A DNA stretch of 64,000 nt, taken from Mucor racemosus (lineage: Eukaryota > Mucoromycota > Mucoromycetes > Mucorales > Mucoraceae). The translations under genes were made by a program, and so were the position numbers. This document shows, piece by piece, positions 12,253 to 23,839 of this stretch (positions are counted from its first letter, which is position 1; each line of letters starts with the position of its first letter). Under the pieces are notes generated by a model. It ran no database searches, was not told the origin of the DNA, and worked only from the letters and a program-made list of their open reading frames with translations. The DNA is taken from assembly GCA_027405735.1 (NCBI GenBank), contig JAPEHQ010000001.1, forward strand, positions 1,178,001-1,242,000, written 5' to 3'.

Positions 12253-12600
12253 GTTGTAAAAAATTTGTAGGAATAAATGAGAGAAGCAAAAGAAAAAAGA
12301 TATGTTGCGAAGAAAATTTTCTCACTTTTTAATTCTCAACTTTCCCACAGTTATCTTAATGGTACAAGTGACTTGATTCGACCAAATGTCGAATATGTCC
12401 ATCATACAATACATTGCACAAATGACATGCTCTGGAAAGAAACATATGATTTTTTATTACGTAAAGAAGAGGTTTTAGTGATAAGATGTTAACTAAAGAT
12501 ATATCATCAAAAATCATTGTCAAAAGCTTTCTTCAGGGTAGGTATAATATCTTCTTCAAGGGATGGAAAACAATTCATGTAGTACACAATTATAAGGCGG

Positions 12601-13245
12601 TTAAAGATCCGCTTGAGAAGAATAGCGAACAATGGGTACAAGCTCTGTTTTATCAGGCGATAATGTAAGTCTGAAATATTGTAAAACTTTGTTAGTGACA
12701 GTAGTAAATACTTCGACTGGATCTGCGAAATATTGATTATCTGTATTCTCTCGAAAGCATGAAGAATCCATTTTATACACTCCTATTTGTAGAACAAGCT
12801 TTGTGATGTTTAAAGCCATTGCCATATTTTCTTGGCTTCGTTGATTCGTATGAGCAAATATTAAATTTGTGAAAATGACAAGCTCCCTTGAAGGCGATCT
12901 AATACGTTCGTTGTATTCTCTGAAAAATAATGTTGCATAATGCATTGCTTTAGCTGGTGTAGATGCATATCGAACCATTGTGGAAATAGATTTCGCAAAT
13001 AACTTCTCATCGTTTTCAGTAAAGTATCTACCTTGACATTCACGTAATTTATAATCAATCATAATATCGTTAAACAACCATTCAGCATTTGTAAAGTTCT
13101 TGTCATATATTGCTTCTTGAATTAATGCGGCATACAGAAGAGGTAAATAAACCGGTTTGTTTCTTTTCTTTTTTGATTCAATCAGCTCTTTCGTGGGTGG
13201 TGGATATTGGGTGTGGCTATTTTGGTAATTATTGCGATTATTCAT
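12601..13245 (-). CDS. Hypothetical protein, helical-repeat-like
   Basis: An intron-less frame of 214 aa that I cannot assign to a family. The N-terminus is Asn/Gln/Pro-rich and basic (MNNRNNYQNS..). The rest looks alpha-helical with repeat-like segments such as YAALIQEAIYDKNFTNAEWL and TNLIFAHTNQ, which vaguely resemble PPR/TPR helices; that is impression only. No signal peptide or membrane segment is evident. An acceptor-like ..cgcag lies just before the ATG, so a 5' exon is possible. It lies about 350 bp upstream of the cystathionine beta-synthase start on the same strand. Confidence 0.5.
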   Translation of the reverse strand: MNNRNNYQNSHTQYPPPTKELIESKKKRNKPVYLPLLYAALIQEAIYDKNFTNAEWLFNDIMIDYKLRECQGRYFTENDEKLFAKSISTMVRYASTPAKAMHYATLFFREYNERIRSPSRELVIFTNLIFAHTNQRSQENMAMALNITKLVLQIGVYKMDSSCFRENTDNQYFADPVEVFTTVTNKVLQYFRLTLSPDKTELVPIVRYSSQADL

Positions 13246-13845
13246 TTGTCCTGCGTGTTTTCTGTTTCGACAAAATTTGTACAGTCAAAAACGAAGATTG
13301 AAAAGGTTTTTTTTCTCTTGTAAAAAGTGTGACAATAATAGGAGACTATTTATTCTCAGTAGTGATCTTCACTGGGCTATGCTGGAAACTTGTTTACAGT
13401 GGTCGATAAATCTGGAAAAGGTGTTTCGTGGTTATGGAGGAAACCCTTGATTTGCCATGACACTTTTGAAAACCAAATCCATTTATTTATTATTGAAAAT
13501 AAGTGTATTCAAAACCTTGGGCTATTGTCTGGAGTGCAAGATATTTCCTGACTGCTCTTGGTGTAACATTTTGGTGCTTTGGGATTTGTATCACAAAAGC
13601 TGCTTCTTAATGTATTGCCCACAGAATAATTCGTAATGAGATTGCTGCTGTTTTTTGTCACGCTAAATCCGATATGAAAATATCTACGTAATTCTGAGAT
13701 GATACACCACATATTACTACACATAATTTAATTTTGAGTGATGCTTAAACGATGCATAATAAATCCTTTTAAATTATAAAAAGGTTATAAATATGAAGAC
13801 TGATTATTTTTAATACTTTTTTTGGAATTCACAAAATATATACAA
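13246..13845. other. Intergenic region, nothing recognised
   Basis: Short frames occur on both strands, but none has splice context or protein similarity I recognise. Confidence 0.45.
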
Positions 13846-15010
13846 CTTTAAGCTATTTTGAATTTTTTGTTTCAGCAAAAAATATTAATTTTTCGTCGAG
13901 ATAATCAAAGTAATAGTTCCTCTCACAGCTTGAAATCAATCATAACGGGGTTCCAAAATTTATTTGAAAAAATGAACGAAAAATGAACGAAAAATGATTC
14001 AAAAAACAAAATCGTTTAAATGTTCATGAACTGCAAAGTAAGTAGACCTAGCGTATTAAATAGTTTTTGTACAGTTTTAAATTCTACATCCATCTATTTA
14101 AAATTTAAAAAAATGTTCCACGTAAAATTTTGCGCAAAATGCAATTGAAATTTTGAAGGTTTTTTGAAGATACAGAACATTTTTTACAAGTATATTTTAA
14201 ATTTCAATAATGGAAATAATGCGTAGCAAAATTATCTATTGATAAAGCTATTATTTAACTTTTTAGCTACATTTTTCGTAGAGAAAAGCAGCTTTTTGTT
14301 CAAATTTTTTCAGATTCAGAATTTGGGATGAGGGTATATAAGGGAAAAATGGATGCTAGAAATGAGGGTGTCTCTTTGTACACATTTTTGCGGATATCTC
14401 CACGAAAAATTAGTATTTTGAAGGACTCTAAATTGGGTCTGAGAGAGTTCAACGAGCCTGATGACATGAATGTAAAAAAATTGTTGCTCAATTTAACCAA
14501 TATTTTGAAATCTACTATAGAAATGCCAAAAAAATGAAAAAAAATAAAAGTGCCCAGAATTTTTTTATATTAAAATATGTTATAGAGCACTTTAAAACAA
14601 GTAAATTTTATTATTAAAAAGTGCTAGTATAGCTTAATTTTTTCTGGAGATATGAAGCCTCAAAGTTTTCAATCCATTAGCAGTAAAATACGCGTAAAAA
14701 ATCTGAAACCTTAGCACTGAAAAATTAATACCAATTGCAAAAAGTAGGATATTTCCGGATACTCATTTTTGAATTAAAGCTGAACATCTCAGGTACATTG
14801 GCATATAATGTTTTCTTGGTGTTATTTAGTGAAAACAAAAAGTAGATCAGGGATGAAAACTGAGACCCAGTTTTTAAGGAAAAAGCAGTGAATTTTACGC
14901 GTTTTTGAGTCTTTTGTGAGATATAAAATAAATTTAGGGATAGGTAGCATAATGCGACCAATTTATATCTATTTAGCAGAGTCTAAGGTATAACCTAAAA
15001 AGTGTATAAT
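13846..15010. repeat. Family-B interspersed repeat, copy 2 (stand-alone)
   Basis: Collinear with 4913-6075, from aactttaagctatt to the gcgaccaatttatatct block and slightly beyond. Unlike that copy it is not embedded in the large repeat, which shows that family B moves or duplicates as its own ~1.2-kb unit. No coding frame and no clear terminal repeats. Confidence 0.75.
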
Positions 15011-15161
15011 GTGATTTACTCCGTAGACAGTAAGTAATTGAGTAATATAGTTGCAAATGTTAAAAATAGAATAATACTAATAATCGTTGTTTGAGTTTGA
15101 TGAGGTTTATAAACGTGATTTTATTAAAACATCGAAATATGTAAAAGACACAGTGGCGGTA

Positions 15162-17843
15162 TTACATTTCATAGCCTTCAACTTTAAATAGCTCGCCATA
15201 GTCAAAATATCGAGTCATCAATTTCTGAACAGGTTTGGGCAGATTCATTGAAGTTAGGATATTTTGCATCTTTGACAATCCAGCTTTTCGTATCAAAGTA
15301 TTCAGATTGCATGAAATCTCTGTTGGATACTGTGGGTGCAAACGTAGATTGTAAGTAAAAATCTCTAGCTTGCGATTTCGAATGCTTTTATGAACTTACC
15401 ACAATTTCATGATACCATCTTTCGTGGTAAACAGTTAGCTTGACTGCAGCTAATAAGGCTTTTTGTGTGTTTCCTTCTTTAGCATAAATTTGCAGCAGTT
15501 TCATCCAGGCTTTAGCAGAGAATTTATGATCCAGACACATCTCAAATGCATCTTTTGCTTCATTCTAATGCATAAAATTGAGTCATTACTATCAATTATA
15601 TGGAAATTTATAACCAACCTCATGCCATAATCGTAATGCAAGGTCGCCCAGAAGCTCCCATTCCGTACCAGTTTTTCTGTATGCTGTTTGTTGAGCACGA
15701 TAATGAGCATCTTCTGCTCTCCAAAAAGTATAAACTCGCAAATCCTCATACAAAACCATGAAAAGATTATCGAGCCATCGCTCACAAAGTCTTTTGTTAC
15801 CAAATGAAATGTTCACTTCTGATTGTTGCTCTGCTTCGCCAGTGGCTTCTTTGCTTTCATCTGCAACCTGTTTAGGTTTTTCAACATTGGCGGGTTTACT
15901 TAGCTCAGCTTTAGTTTCCTCGAGTGTCGTATCTTCTAATTTTTGACTTAATGTGGTTGCCTCCTCGCTTGAACGTACTACAGTACTCTTACGGTGGTCT
16001 TCCTTTGCTTTATGTTTGCGATATTCTTCTTCCATAACAAAAACTTCAGATCTGCATCTTAATAACTCATCCCAAGTCAAGTCATTTGCAAGCCTGGTTA
16101 GCAATGAATAAGCTTTTGCAAATGTTCCATGTAAAGCAGGTGCTGGGAGCCTAGATAGAGTTGAATCAGCCTATATCAATAAAGAAAAATGAGAATGAAA
16201 TGTTTGCAACAACCGAGTATCTAATTCTCACCTCTGATTCACGACCTGCCGCATCCTCTTCCATGATTCCAGAACTGATGATATCAGGTTTAATTGGCAA
16301 ATGTGTTTTTAAAGGCGATGGCATACGATGCATATCACGTTCGCTGTATGTAAACATTGGGCAAGAATTTAATGATAAAAGTGCCTATGAAATCAATTTG
16401 ATTAGGTATAAAATACCAATATTTGTTAAACTTGCTTACATTTTTATAATCTTTGAGATCAATATAGACTTGTGGAGATATGTTAACATATTGTATCATA
16501 AATCTTTACTTTTTTTTTTTATTAAATTACCTTCTGTAAGTTTGGCCCAAGTTAAATATTCAGAAGGAGTTGTATCAACAGCATATTTGGCTAATTTTAA
16601 AGCTGTATCAAAATCCCCCTTAAAATACAATCATTTGTTTAATAACCATCCATAATAGAAAGTCCAATAAATTACTTACCTTGGTTCTCAAAAAGTCAAC
16701 TTGTGTATGAAGCAATGGCAGACTCATCGATGAAAGCTTTAGATCCTCGTACAGAATTTTCACTGCCTTGATTTCTTCATTTTGACCAATATATGCTTTG
16801 GCTAATAAGGAACCCACATCGGGATCCTGTTTGTGTAATTTTTTAAATAACTCAATAGCAGGCGCATATCTAAAGCTATCACTGAAATACTTCATAACAC
16901 CATCTGTGAGATGATTATGCACAGATGTTGCTACCTGGATCTCAGGTTTACTACCTAATTGCCAACCCTTCCAAAATAATGCTTCAACGGCCTCTAAAAA
17001 TCTGGTTTCAGCTGCCAAATTCATGATTGGATCCACTTTTCTATATCCTGCTAAACGATAGTAGCTGTCATCAGAATATAAAATAGCTCTTAATACGGCA
17101 GATAGATAAGTTTCCTGCCAAATATCAGCAGTAGCTTCATGTCTATGGAAATAATCGTTGAGTTATATATATATATATATTATAATATTTTGTGCAACAT
17201 CATGAATGTTTACCTTTCCCCACGAATATCCACATAATAGCTTTCCACTCCACCAGGGATCTTAACTTCCACTCTAACATCGACCCGGGAAAATGCGTTG
17301 AAACAACTGTCATTTATGTTTTAGATCAATAATTATCCCTACCCTGAAAATCGCAAAATATACTTACCAATAAATTCCTGATCGAATTCGCCAAGAGTTT
17401 GATTTTGTGAACCAAGATTGTGTGTCATCCTAGCAAAAGATATCTAAGTTTATTAAAGCGCATGAGAATTTATCTTTTTCTTATACCATGGAATATGTCA
17501 ATGAATTCAGATATGCTGCTAATGAGGCTGAAGAAGATGCATCGACACCAGAGATATAATGATAACTTCCAATCTATCAAACCATTATTTTAATAAATGC
17601 AGAATATATTTAAGATGAGACATAAACATACGTCTTTGATACCAGGTTTGGCATTTACTTTGATGATATGGCACAAATCAGGAGGACCCAGCTCGCGAAA
17701 TGTATCTAAAAAAGATAAATATTAATCATCTTGTTCCTGAATTTGAATGTATATCGCATACTTAAAGCATCAGTTCGAGCAATAATAGATTCTCCAAGTT
17801 CTGTTTCAAAGAATTCAGGGATATCTTTTAACGTATCAGCCAT
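15162..17843 (-). CDS. ChAPs-family (exomer Bch1/Bud7-like) protein
   Basis: ChAPs (Chs5-Arf1-binding) proteins are cargo adaptors of exomer, which carries selected membrane proteins such as chitin synthase from the late Golgi to the surface. I join twelve exons: 17843-17762, 17705-17632, 17573-17487, 17429-17368, 17306-17214, 17142-16680, 16618-16531, 16468-16440, 16384-16232, 16170-15619, 15564-15400, 15329-15162; 671 aa with frame kept throughout. Family-typical segments include ALLSLNSCPMFTY followed by RMPSP, and RWLDNLFMVLYEDLRVYTFW, with TPR-like helices such as AVKILYEDLKL. A Lys/Glu/Ser-rich low-complexity stretch splits the region before CERWLDN. One exon is only 29 nt, and the exon at 15619 ends in a weak donor (GTTGGT). 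The family call is strong; which paralogue it is cannot be told. Confidence 0.88.
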
Positions 17844-18555
17844 TACTTACGACTTGAATTTCTTAAATAGAAAGAGAAGAAATTATAAATAAACTATCTT
17901 CACCTTAGTGTCCTTTTTTATATTTTGTGTGTATGAAGATTCCCTTAATGATGTGATAGGTGGAGTTAAATCCCGCTTGGTAATGCGGTTATGCTGTTGC
18001 AACGGTTTGTCTAAATCCTAAATCTGGACCCTCTAGGACATAATGTTGTCCTAACATTTACTTTATGTACTAAGTTGATTAATAAGCTCTCGATCTAAAT
18101 TTATTCAAAAGAGCTGCCAGCTATAATACCTACCTATGACAGATTTTCAACAAATAATCTTAACCAGCGCCTTCAAGTATACTCATCCCAAGTAAGTCTG
18201 ATATTTGGGCACACGAGGGCTTTTTTTATATATATAAAAAATACTAGTTGTAGTTCAGATACTATAGTAATTTCGAACAGTTTTCATTCTTTTATATATA
18301 ATCTCAAAATACAGTGAAAATTCATTAAAGTTGAAATATGCAAGGTGATTTTGATATCGAATGAAAAATTATGGTTCACAAATCTCAAGAACACTAGTAA
18401 ATTACTTGATTTTGGGAGAATTTGAACACTGCTCCTTTAGTAAGTAAAGATTCATAAGAAGAACATATATATATATATATATATATATGTATCAACTGAA
18501 CCATAAAGATGATTCGAGTATTAATTAGTAAGCTTTATTATTATAAATAGGTAAG
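17844..18555. other. Intergenic region with (AT)n microsatellite
   Basis: It lies between the ChAPs gene start and the mevalonate kinase stop. An (AT)n run is at about 18464-18488. Nothing else is recognised. Confidence 0.55.
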
Positions 18556-19893
18556 TTAAAAGTATTGTTCCAAAGTATCACGATTGGTTTCGAGAAGCCA
18601 TTTGTCGGTCTCTTCGTTACTTAGCATCACTGCATCTGCTCCAGTACCACCAACAGATGTTTGATAGCAATCAAATCCTTCTGATTGTAATTCTAACATG
18701 ACTTGATCGATTAATTCTTGAGGGACATTATCACGAATAAAAGTTACAGCACAACCACCTCCACCAGCACCAGTCAATTTGGTTTTAAGACCTGATTGAG
18801 CAGTAATGGATTTGACTTTTTCTAAGCTTGGATGACTTACACCAAGACCATCGAGTAAACAATGATTTAATGTTACTAAATCTTCGATTTCATCCATTAA
18901 TGATTCGGTAGTCAACTCGTTGTTTTGTAATTTCTTAAAAGCATCACGGCAACGAATAGCAATGCCATGCATAGAATCAAGCATAGGCTCAACAACTTCA
19001 GGATACTTTTTACGTTTCTCGCCAACACCAGCTACCAATGCACTAGTAGATCTTGGTACCTTGGTATTTGTTAAAAGTAAACGCAAGGATTTAAATCCTT
19101 CCAATGTGGCAAATCCTTCTCCACGCATAAATGTCTTGGCTCCGCCAAATGTAGCTACCGCATTATCAACACCACTAGGGTTGCCATGAATAACTTCCTC
19201 TGCTTTGAATGCATAAGTATTGATCTTTTCGAGATAAACTTCTCTGTTAGGTCTGGAGTTGAAATCAACAGGAATCTTGTTGTTAAGCAACAGTAAAGCT
19301 GTTGCTATGGCAACGGAATAACTGGCAGAACTACCTAAACCAGCACTCACAGGAAGGAAAGAGCGTACACAAACAGTTAAACCATGTGTTAATGGTTCCT
19401 TTGCTTTAGATTCCATAATAATTAAGAGGTATAAAAATGCCAAGAGTGCCTGGATTTGAGAATCTTTGGTTGTGGGGCCAGATAATTCAACAAGGCGAGC
19501 CTTAAGTTTAGCGGGCATATCATCAGGATGACGGGTATCTAATGCAAAGGATTAAGAATAATCCTTTGAGTTATTGAGCCCTAGATCAATTTACGTACCT
19601 GAGTCAGGGTATTCAAATCTTAATGGAATTTCGCTCAATTTCCAATTTCTTTCTATATCAACATCAGGTAAGATGAGTTTGATCAAATCATCCTTTCTGT
19701 TTTCAAGGAAAAGATAGGATTTTAACCCCAGTGATGCAGCAACTGCAGTCTATTATGATTGTGAATAATGTAAACATTTCGCGTTCATGGAATTCTCTAA
19801 TACCTTTTGATAAACAACTGAATGCTCACCAAATAAAATTACTTTTCCTGGTGCAGAAACAAGTATACGTTCGTTTAGTTCAGTTCCAGTCAT
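18556..19893 (-). CDS. ERG12: Mevalonate kinase
   Basis: GHMP-family kinase that phosphorylates mevalonate with ATP in the isoprenoid/ergosterol pathway. Exons 19893-19804, 19749-19599 and 19538-18556 give 407 aa, similar to human (396) and a little shorter than yeast. The N-terminus shows APGKVILFGEHSVVY; the ATP-binding motif is LPVSAGLGSSASYS; the C-terminal GHMP motif is KLTGAGGGGCAVTF. The start MTGTELNER is chosen because it lies directly upstream of the APGKV strand; upstream in-frame codons read into low-complexity DNA. The gene is divergent from uS10, with 172 bp between the two start codons. Confidence 0.94.
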
Positions 19894-20065
19894 AACAATT
19901 GCAATTATAAGGAGAAAAGGATGTTGCAATGTTACAGATGAGTTTGACAAGATAATTTACTATTAAAACTCAAAATAAATTTTAGTGACTACCATACAGA
20001 GAGATGTTAAAATTTTTTTTTGACACTGAACATTGATTTCTCTTTCTTTTTCATTTATACTAAAA
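19894..20065. promoter_or_regulatory. Short divergent promoter, ERG12 / uS10
   Basis: All regulatory sequence between the two start codons fits in 172 bp. A T-rich tract (about 20009-20019) and a pyrimidine-rich ttctctttctttttcattt run (20037-20055) lie just upstream of the uS10 ATG, as is usual for ribosomal protein genes. No specific factor site is claimed. Confidence 0.5.
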
Positions 20066-20548
20066 ATGTCTGCTATTGCTGTATGTAATCAATTCGATAC
20101 ATAATTACTTTAGTTATTTATATTTTCATTCATAGGCTAAGTCTGCTGCCAAGCCCGGATTGGAGGAACAAGTTGAGGCCAAGTAAGTTTACTACATTAA
20201 GTGTTGACGGAATCGAGATGTTGACCCTTTTTTCTTATTAGGATCCATCGTATCCGTATCACTTTGACTTCTCGTAATGTCAAGAACCTCGAAAAGGTTT
20301 CCAGTGATCTTATCCAACGTGCTAAGGACAAGCAACTTAAGGTCAAGGGTCCCGTTCGTCTCCCCACCAAGGTTCTCCGTATCACCACCCGTAAGTCCCC
20401 TTGTGGTAACGGTTCCGAGACCTTCGATCGTTTCGAGATGAGAATCCACAAGCGTTTGATCGACTTGCACTCTCCCTCTGAGATCGTTAAGCAAATCACC
20501 TCCATCTCCATCGAACCCGGAGTTGAGGTTGAGGTCACCATTGCCTAA
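20066..20548 (+). CDS. RPS20: Ribosomal protein uS10 (RPS20)
   Basis: Component of the 40S subunit head. Exons 20066-20080 (15 nt), 20136-20182 and 20242-20548 give 122 aa, the normal eukaryotic size. The core reads [15 protein letters not shown] .. [19 protein letters not shown] .. [15 protein letters not shown], and the end is [11 protein letters not shown]. Exon 1 holds only MSAIA, a typical start-proximal intron for a ribosomal protein gene. Codon use is strongly biased (cgt, aag, acc, gtc), in contrast to the A/T-ending codons of most neighbours, consistent with high expression. Confidence 0.96.
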
Positions 20549-21719
20549 ATCTTTTGATTTTATCTACTTGTTTATATATAATAAAACAAATTTAATAACC
20601 TCATATACTATCAGTCTTTTTATTATGATTTTTGTTAATACACCATGTCTGATACGTAGAAAATTATCTGTTGATTTCTGTTTACATGCTTTCAAAAATA
20701 TGTGGCTTAGATTTTTGTTGATTCTCCTTCGACATTTATGGCTTGTATTGAATGAATGATACTTTCAATTCCTCAGATTTAGAATAGAAAAAACAGAGAA
20801 CAAATGCCTTGATTAAATGGCAATTCAATTGAGTCAATTGCATACGTATAAATAAAATATTGTAGTACTAATCAACATCTCAAATCTTAAAAATGGGATC
20901 TGGTATATAACCTTGATCAATAATTTAGGACTTTTATCAGAAAATCTTTGGAGATTCTCCAACTCTTTGTAAAGAATTTAGTACTCATAACTGTTTAGGA
21001 TAGCGCTTTGCGTCAATAATTTTGGATTGCTCTCACAAAAATTAGAACAAAACAAAAAATTTCAAATTGGAGGCGTTTTATGATACATTACTCATGATTG
21101 CTGCCAAGTGCATCACTTTTTTGTGATTTGAATGCTGTTTCCAAAATCTACAATACCTGTTTGACTAGTTTAGATATGAATTTACCGAGATTTTCGATGA
21201 CAATCATGTTGCCCTGAACTATAAACATCATTGACAGCTGTAGTGGCTTTTCAGAAAAAACATGTTAGTTTAAACGCTGTCTTTCAAATTAAAAAAAGAA
21301 GAATATCCTCATCGAAAATTTAACGAAACAATTATTAGAGTATTTCCACTTGAAATTCAGACGCTTGTAGTTGTATATTAAGATGAAGCAAAAATGAAAT
21401 CTAGAGCGCAAATTCATACAAATTAGACACAGTTTTCAGAAGAATAAAAGTAATATTTCTAATAGATGCTAATTGATTAATATAAAAATTTACTTTTTAT
21501 GAATTGAGCTGATCGTTATAATTTGTCATGCTCAAAATGAGATTAATCCAATTTACTTTTCGGCACGCACTGGCGCGGTAGCTACTAAAATGTCATCTTT
21601 AACTGTCCACACTAAAGATATAAAAATGTGTATAGTTAAGAATCTTGCCAACATCAGTCTAGCATAAATTTACACATTACGTATGCATATAATCGATATA
21701 AACAAGACATACTAACACA
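20549..21719. other. Intergenic region, nothing recognised
   Basis: Downstream region of uS10 followed by AT-rich DNA. I see no gene or defined repeat before the family-B relative that starts near 21720. Confidence 0.45.
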
Positions 21720-22625
21720 TCTTTTTCTTTTATTACTTTTTATCGAGAAAATGGAATGCTTTCACTAAAATTATAAAAAACATTGGTGTATCGGAGATTG
21801 AAATATAAAATAATGGCAAATCTGAGAAAAATCGCTCAAAAAAATTGAACCCTAAAATCCACAACAAAGTACATAGTAAGTTGAACTTGTCTACTAATAC
21901 TTTTAGGTACAGCTTTGGATTCTGCATTGAATGGTATAAAGTTCAAAAAAAAAATTCTCTTAAAATTTACTATAAATTTGATTTGAAATTTTGAAGGTTT
22001 TTTAGCTTTTTCTCTTAATTTTCAAAAAAAAAGTTGAATAAAAGCTGTTTATATAATAATCCGTGCAATTATCTACAGATCGAGGTATTACATGCAACTG
22101 TAGCTGCATTTCTCGTAGAGAAATTCAAAATTTTGCGTAATTTTTTTGGGATCCGCAGAAAAATGGACCTGTGGTTGCTCATGAAAATTGTTGGATGAAT
22201 CGACCATCAAGTATTTTACACCTTTTTTCTATTTTCTCCATCAAAAATTGAGATATTTCAAAAAACTAAACTGCTGTAGACAGCTATAAACTTGCACTAT
22301 AACCCGAGTACAAAAAACGTAATAGTTAATATATCTAATATTTTGAAAATTACGTTAAAACGATGAAAAATAGCAAAATATAAAATTTGAAAAAAATATT
22401 TGATGCTCAAACATATTTAAAAAAACCAGATCCCATCAAAAATGAATTCTGTACCTTAATTTTTCTCTAAAATACAGTACAGTAAAGCTTTGACTTTAAT
22501 GAACTCATTGTTTGAAGAGTTTTTTTTTTTTTTTTTTTTCAAAATCATGGAGCATGACACATAAAAAATAATTAAACCTTATTTTACTGCAACATCTCAG
22601 GTTTGCTTTAGTATTTTTATTTCTA
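21720..22625 (+). repeat. Diverged family-B repeat (subfamily 2), direct orientation
   Basis: It aligns loosely with the 4913-6075 family: gaaattttgaaggtttttt, an atctac.gatcgaggta block, a 'ttctcgtagagaaa' block and aaaaactaaactg fall in the same order. It aligns better with the inverted stretch at 61375-62085 through gatggagaaa/tttctccatc, caaaaattgagatattt and gcagatccca-type blocks. These two are therefore a second subfamily. No coding potential. Confidence 0.6.
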
Positions 22626-23839
22626 CATGTCAACAGTAAACGATATTAACTAGTATACGTAATTTCTTAACTACCCACATTTTACATTGTGTAGACAGAT
22701 AAGTAGACATTTTAGTAGCTGCCGCCCAGTGCAAGCCCAAAAAATGAATTGTGGATAATTTTCCCTGACCCATTTCAAAATTACTCTATCATTGGTAATG
22801 ACATGTTTTCCTAGAGTGTCGCTCTCCGTTCGTATGCTCAAGATGAATAATGTTTATTCCAAAACGTTTATTTCACTCTTCACCACAGTTTACAATTTGG
22901 ATTGATCTGCGTGTTGCATGGGGGTCTCCAAAGAGTAAGTGATTATAGAATATCTTTACTAAATCTTCTTTTTCTATTTTTTTTTATATCTATTCATCTC
23001 AAATCAATTCTCTGCTTATCCTAAATCTTACACTCTCATTTGGTCTCAAATCTCATTCTCATTATCCGAACTTTACTCTTATTTGGTTCCAAATTTTATT
23101 TCTGTTTCGTCTAAACTTTAGTTTTATTTCATCCAAAAAAAATTTTTTTTCGTTTATAAGATAGTAAAATGTAGTCAATGCTCACCATTTTTTGACTAAA
23201 ATGCAAACTATGCTTCCAACTGTACATTTATGTTTTGAATGTATAAACATAAAACAACACATTACAAGTTATCCACTGTACATACACATGGAAACTTGTT
23301 GAATTCAACAGAATAATTGTAAATTCTTCGCTATAAATCCAAATTAGTTCAATATTGTAGCAAAAATTTTGGTATATTTGCTTTCGCTATTTTCGGTGAG
23401 ACTATCAGACATGCAAATTTACATCGTATGAGTCTTTCAGGAAATATATGAGATTCTTGGCATTCAACTCTAAGGAGAAATTTTAATTCGCTCAACAAGG
23501 GCTTCTGAGATTTGGCGTGTCCATATTAACATCAGCTAACGTACGCTAAGAAAGGCTTATTCTTACATAGTTTTTCATTTCCTTGAACTAAGTGATTCGT
23601 GTCTGAACCGCAATGATTGTTGTTTGCCCAACAAAAGGCTCCCTGAGTTCAAATTACCAACAAAATATAGTAATAGGTCCATTCAACGGGAGTCCAATAT
23701 TCTGGACCTTTTTAAGTAAGGTATTTTAGTGTGTATTGCCTTCTTCCCTTAATTCTTTTCATATATATTAGAGAACAATTGTATATAAACCACTCCTTGA
23801 TAAGCTAGACTTTATTAGATTCAAAATTATACATACATA
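22626..23839. other. Upstream region of the MFS gene with a short degenerate repeat
   Basis: No gene is visible. The only structure noticed is the tandem repeat at 22997-23134. A leader of unknown length for the transporter gene lies toward the right end. Confidence 0.45.
22997..23134. repeat. Three degenerate ~45-bp tandem units
   Basis: Each unit follows the pattern tctcaaat..(t/c)attct(c/g)..tatcc.aa.(c)tt(a)..ctc(t)tatttgg and is pyrimidine-rich. Units start near 22997, 23044 and 23087. The repeat count is by eye. Confidence 0.4.

Noticed and set aside
23600..23700. Possible tRNA-like gttcaaat motif near 23650
   Set aside because: No acceptor stem, anticodon arm or D-arm can be built around it.
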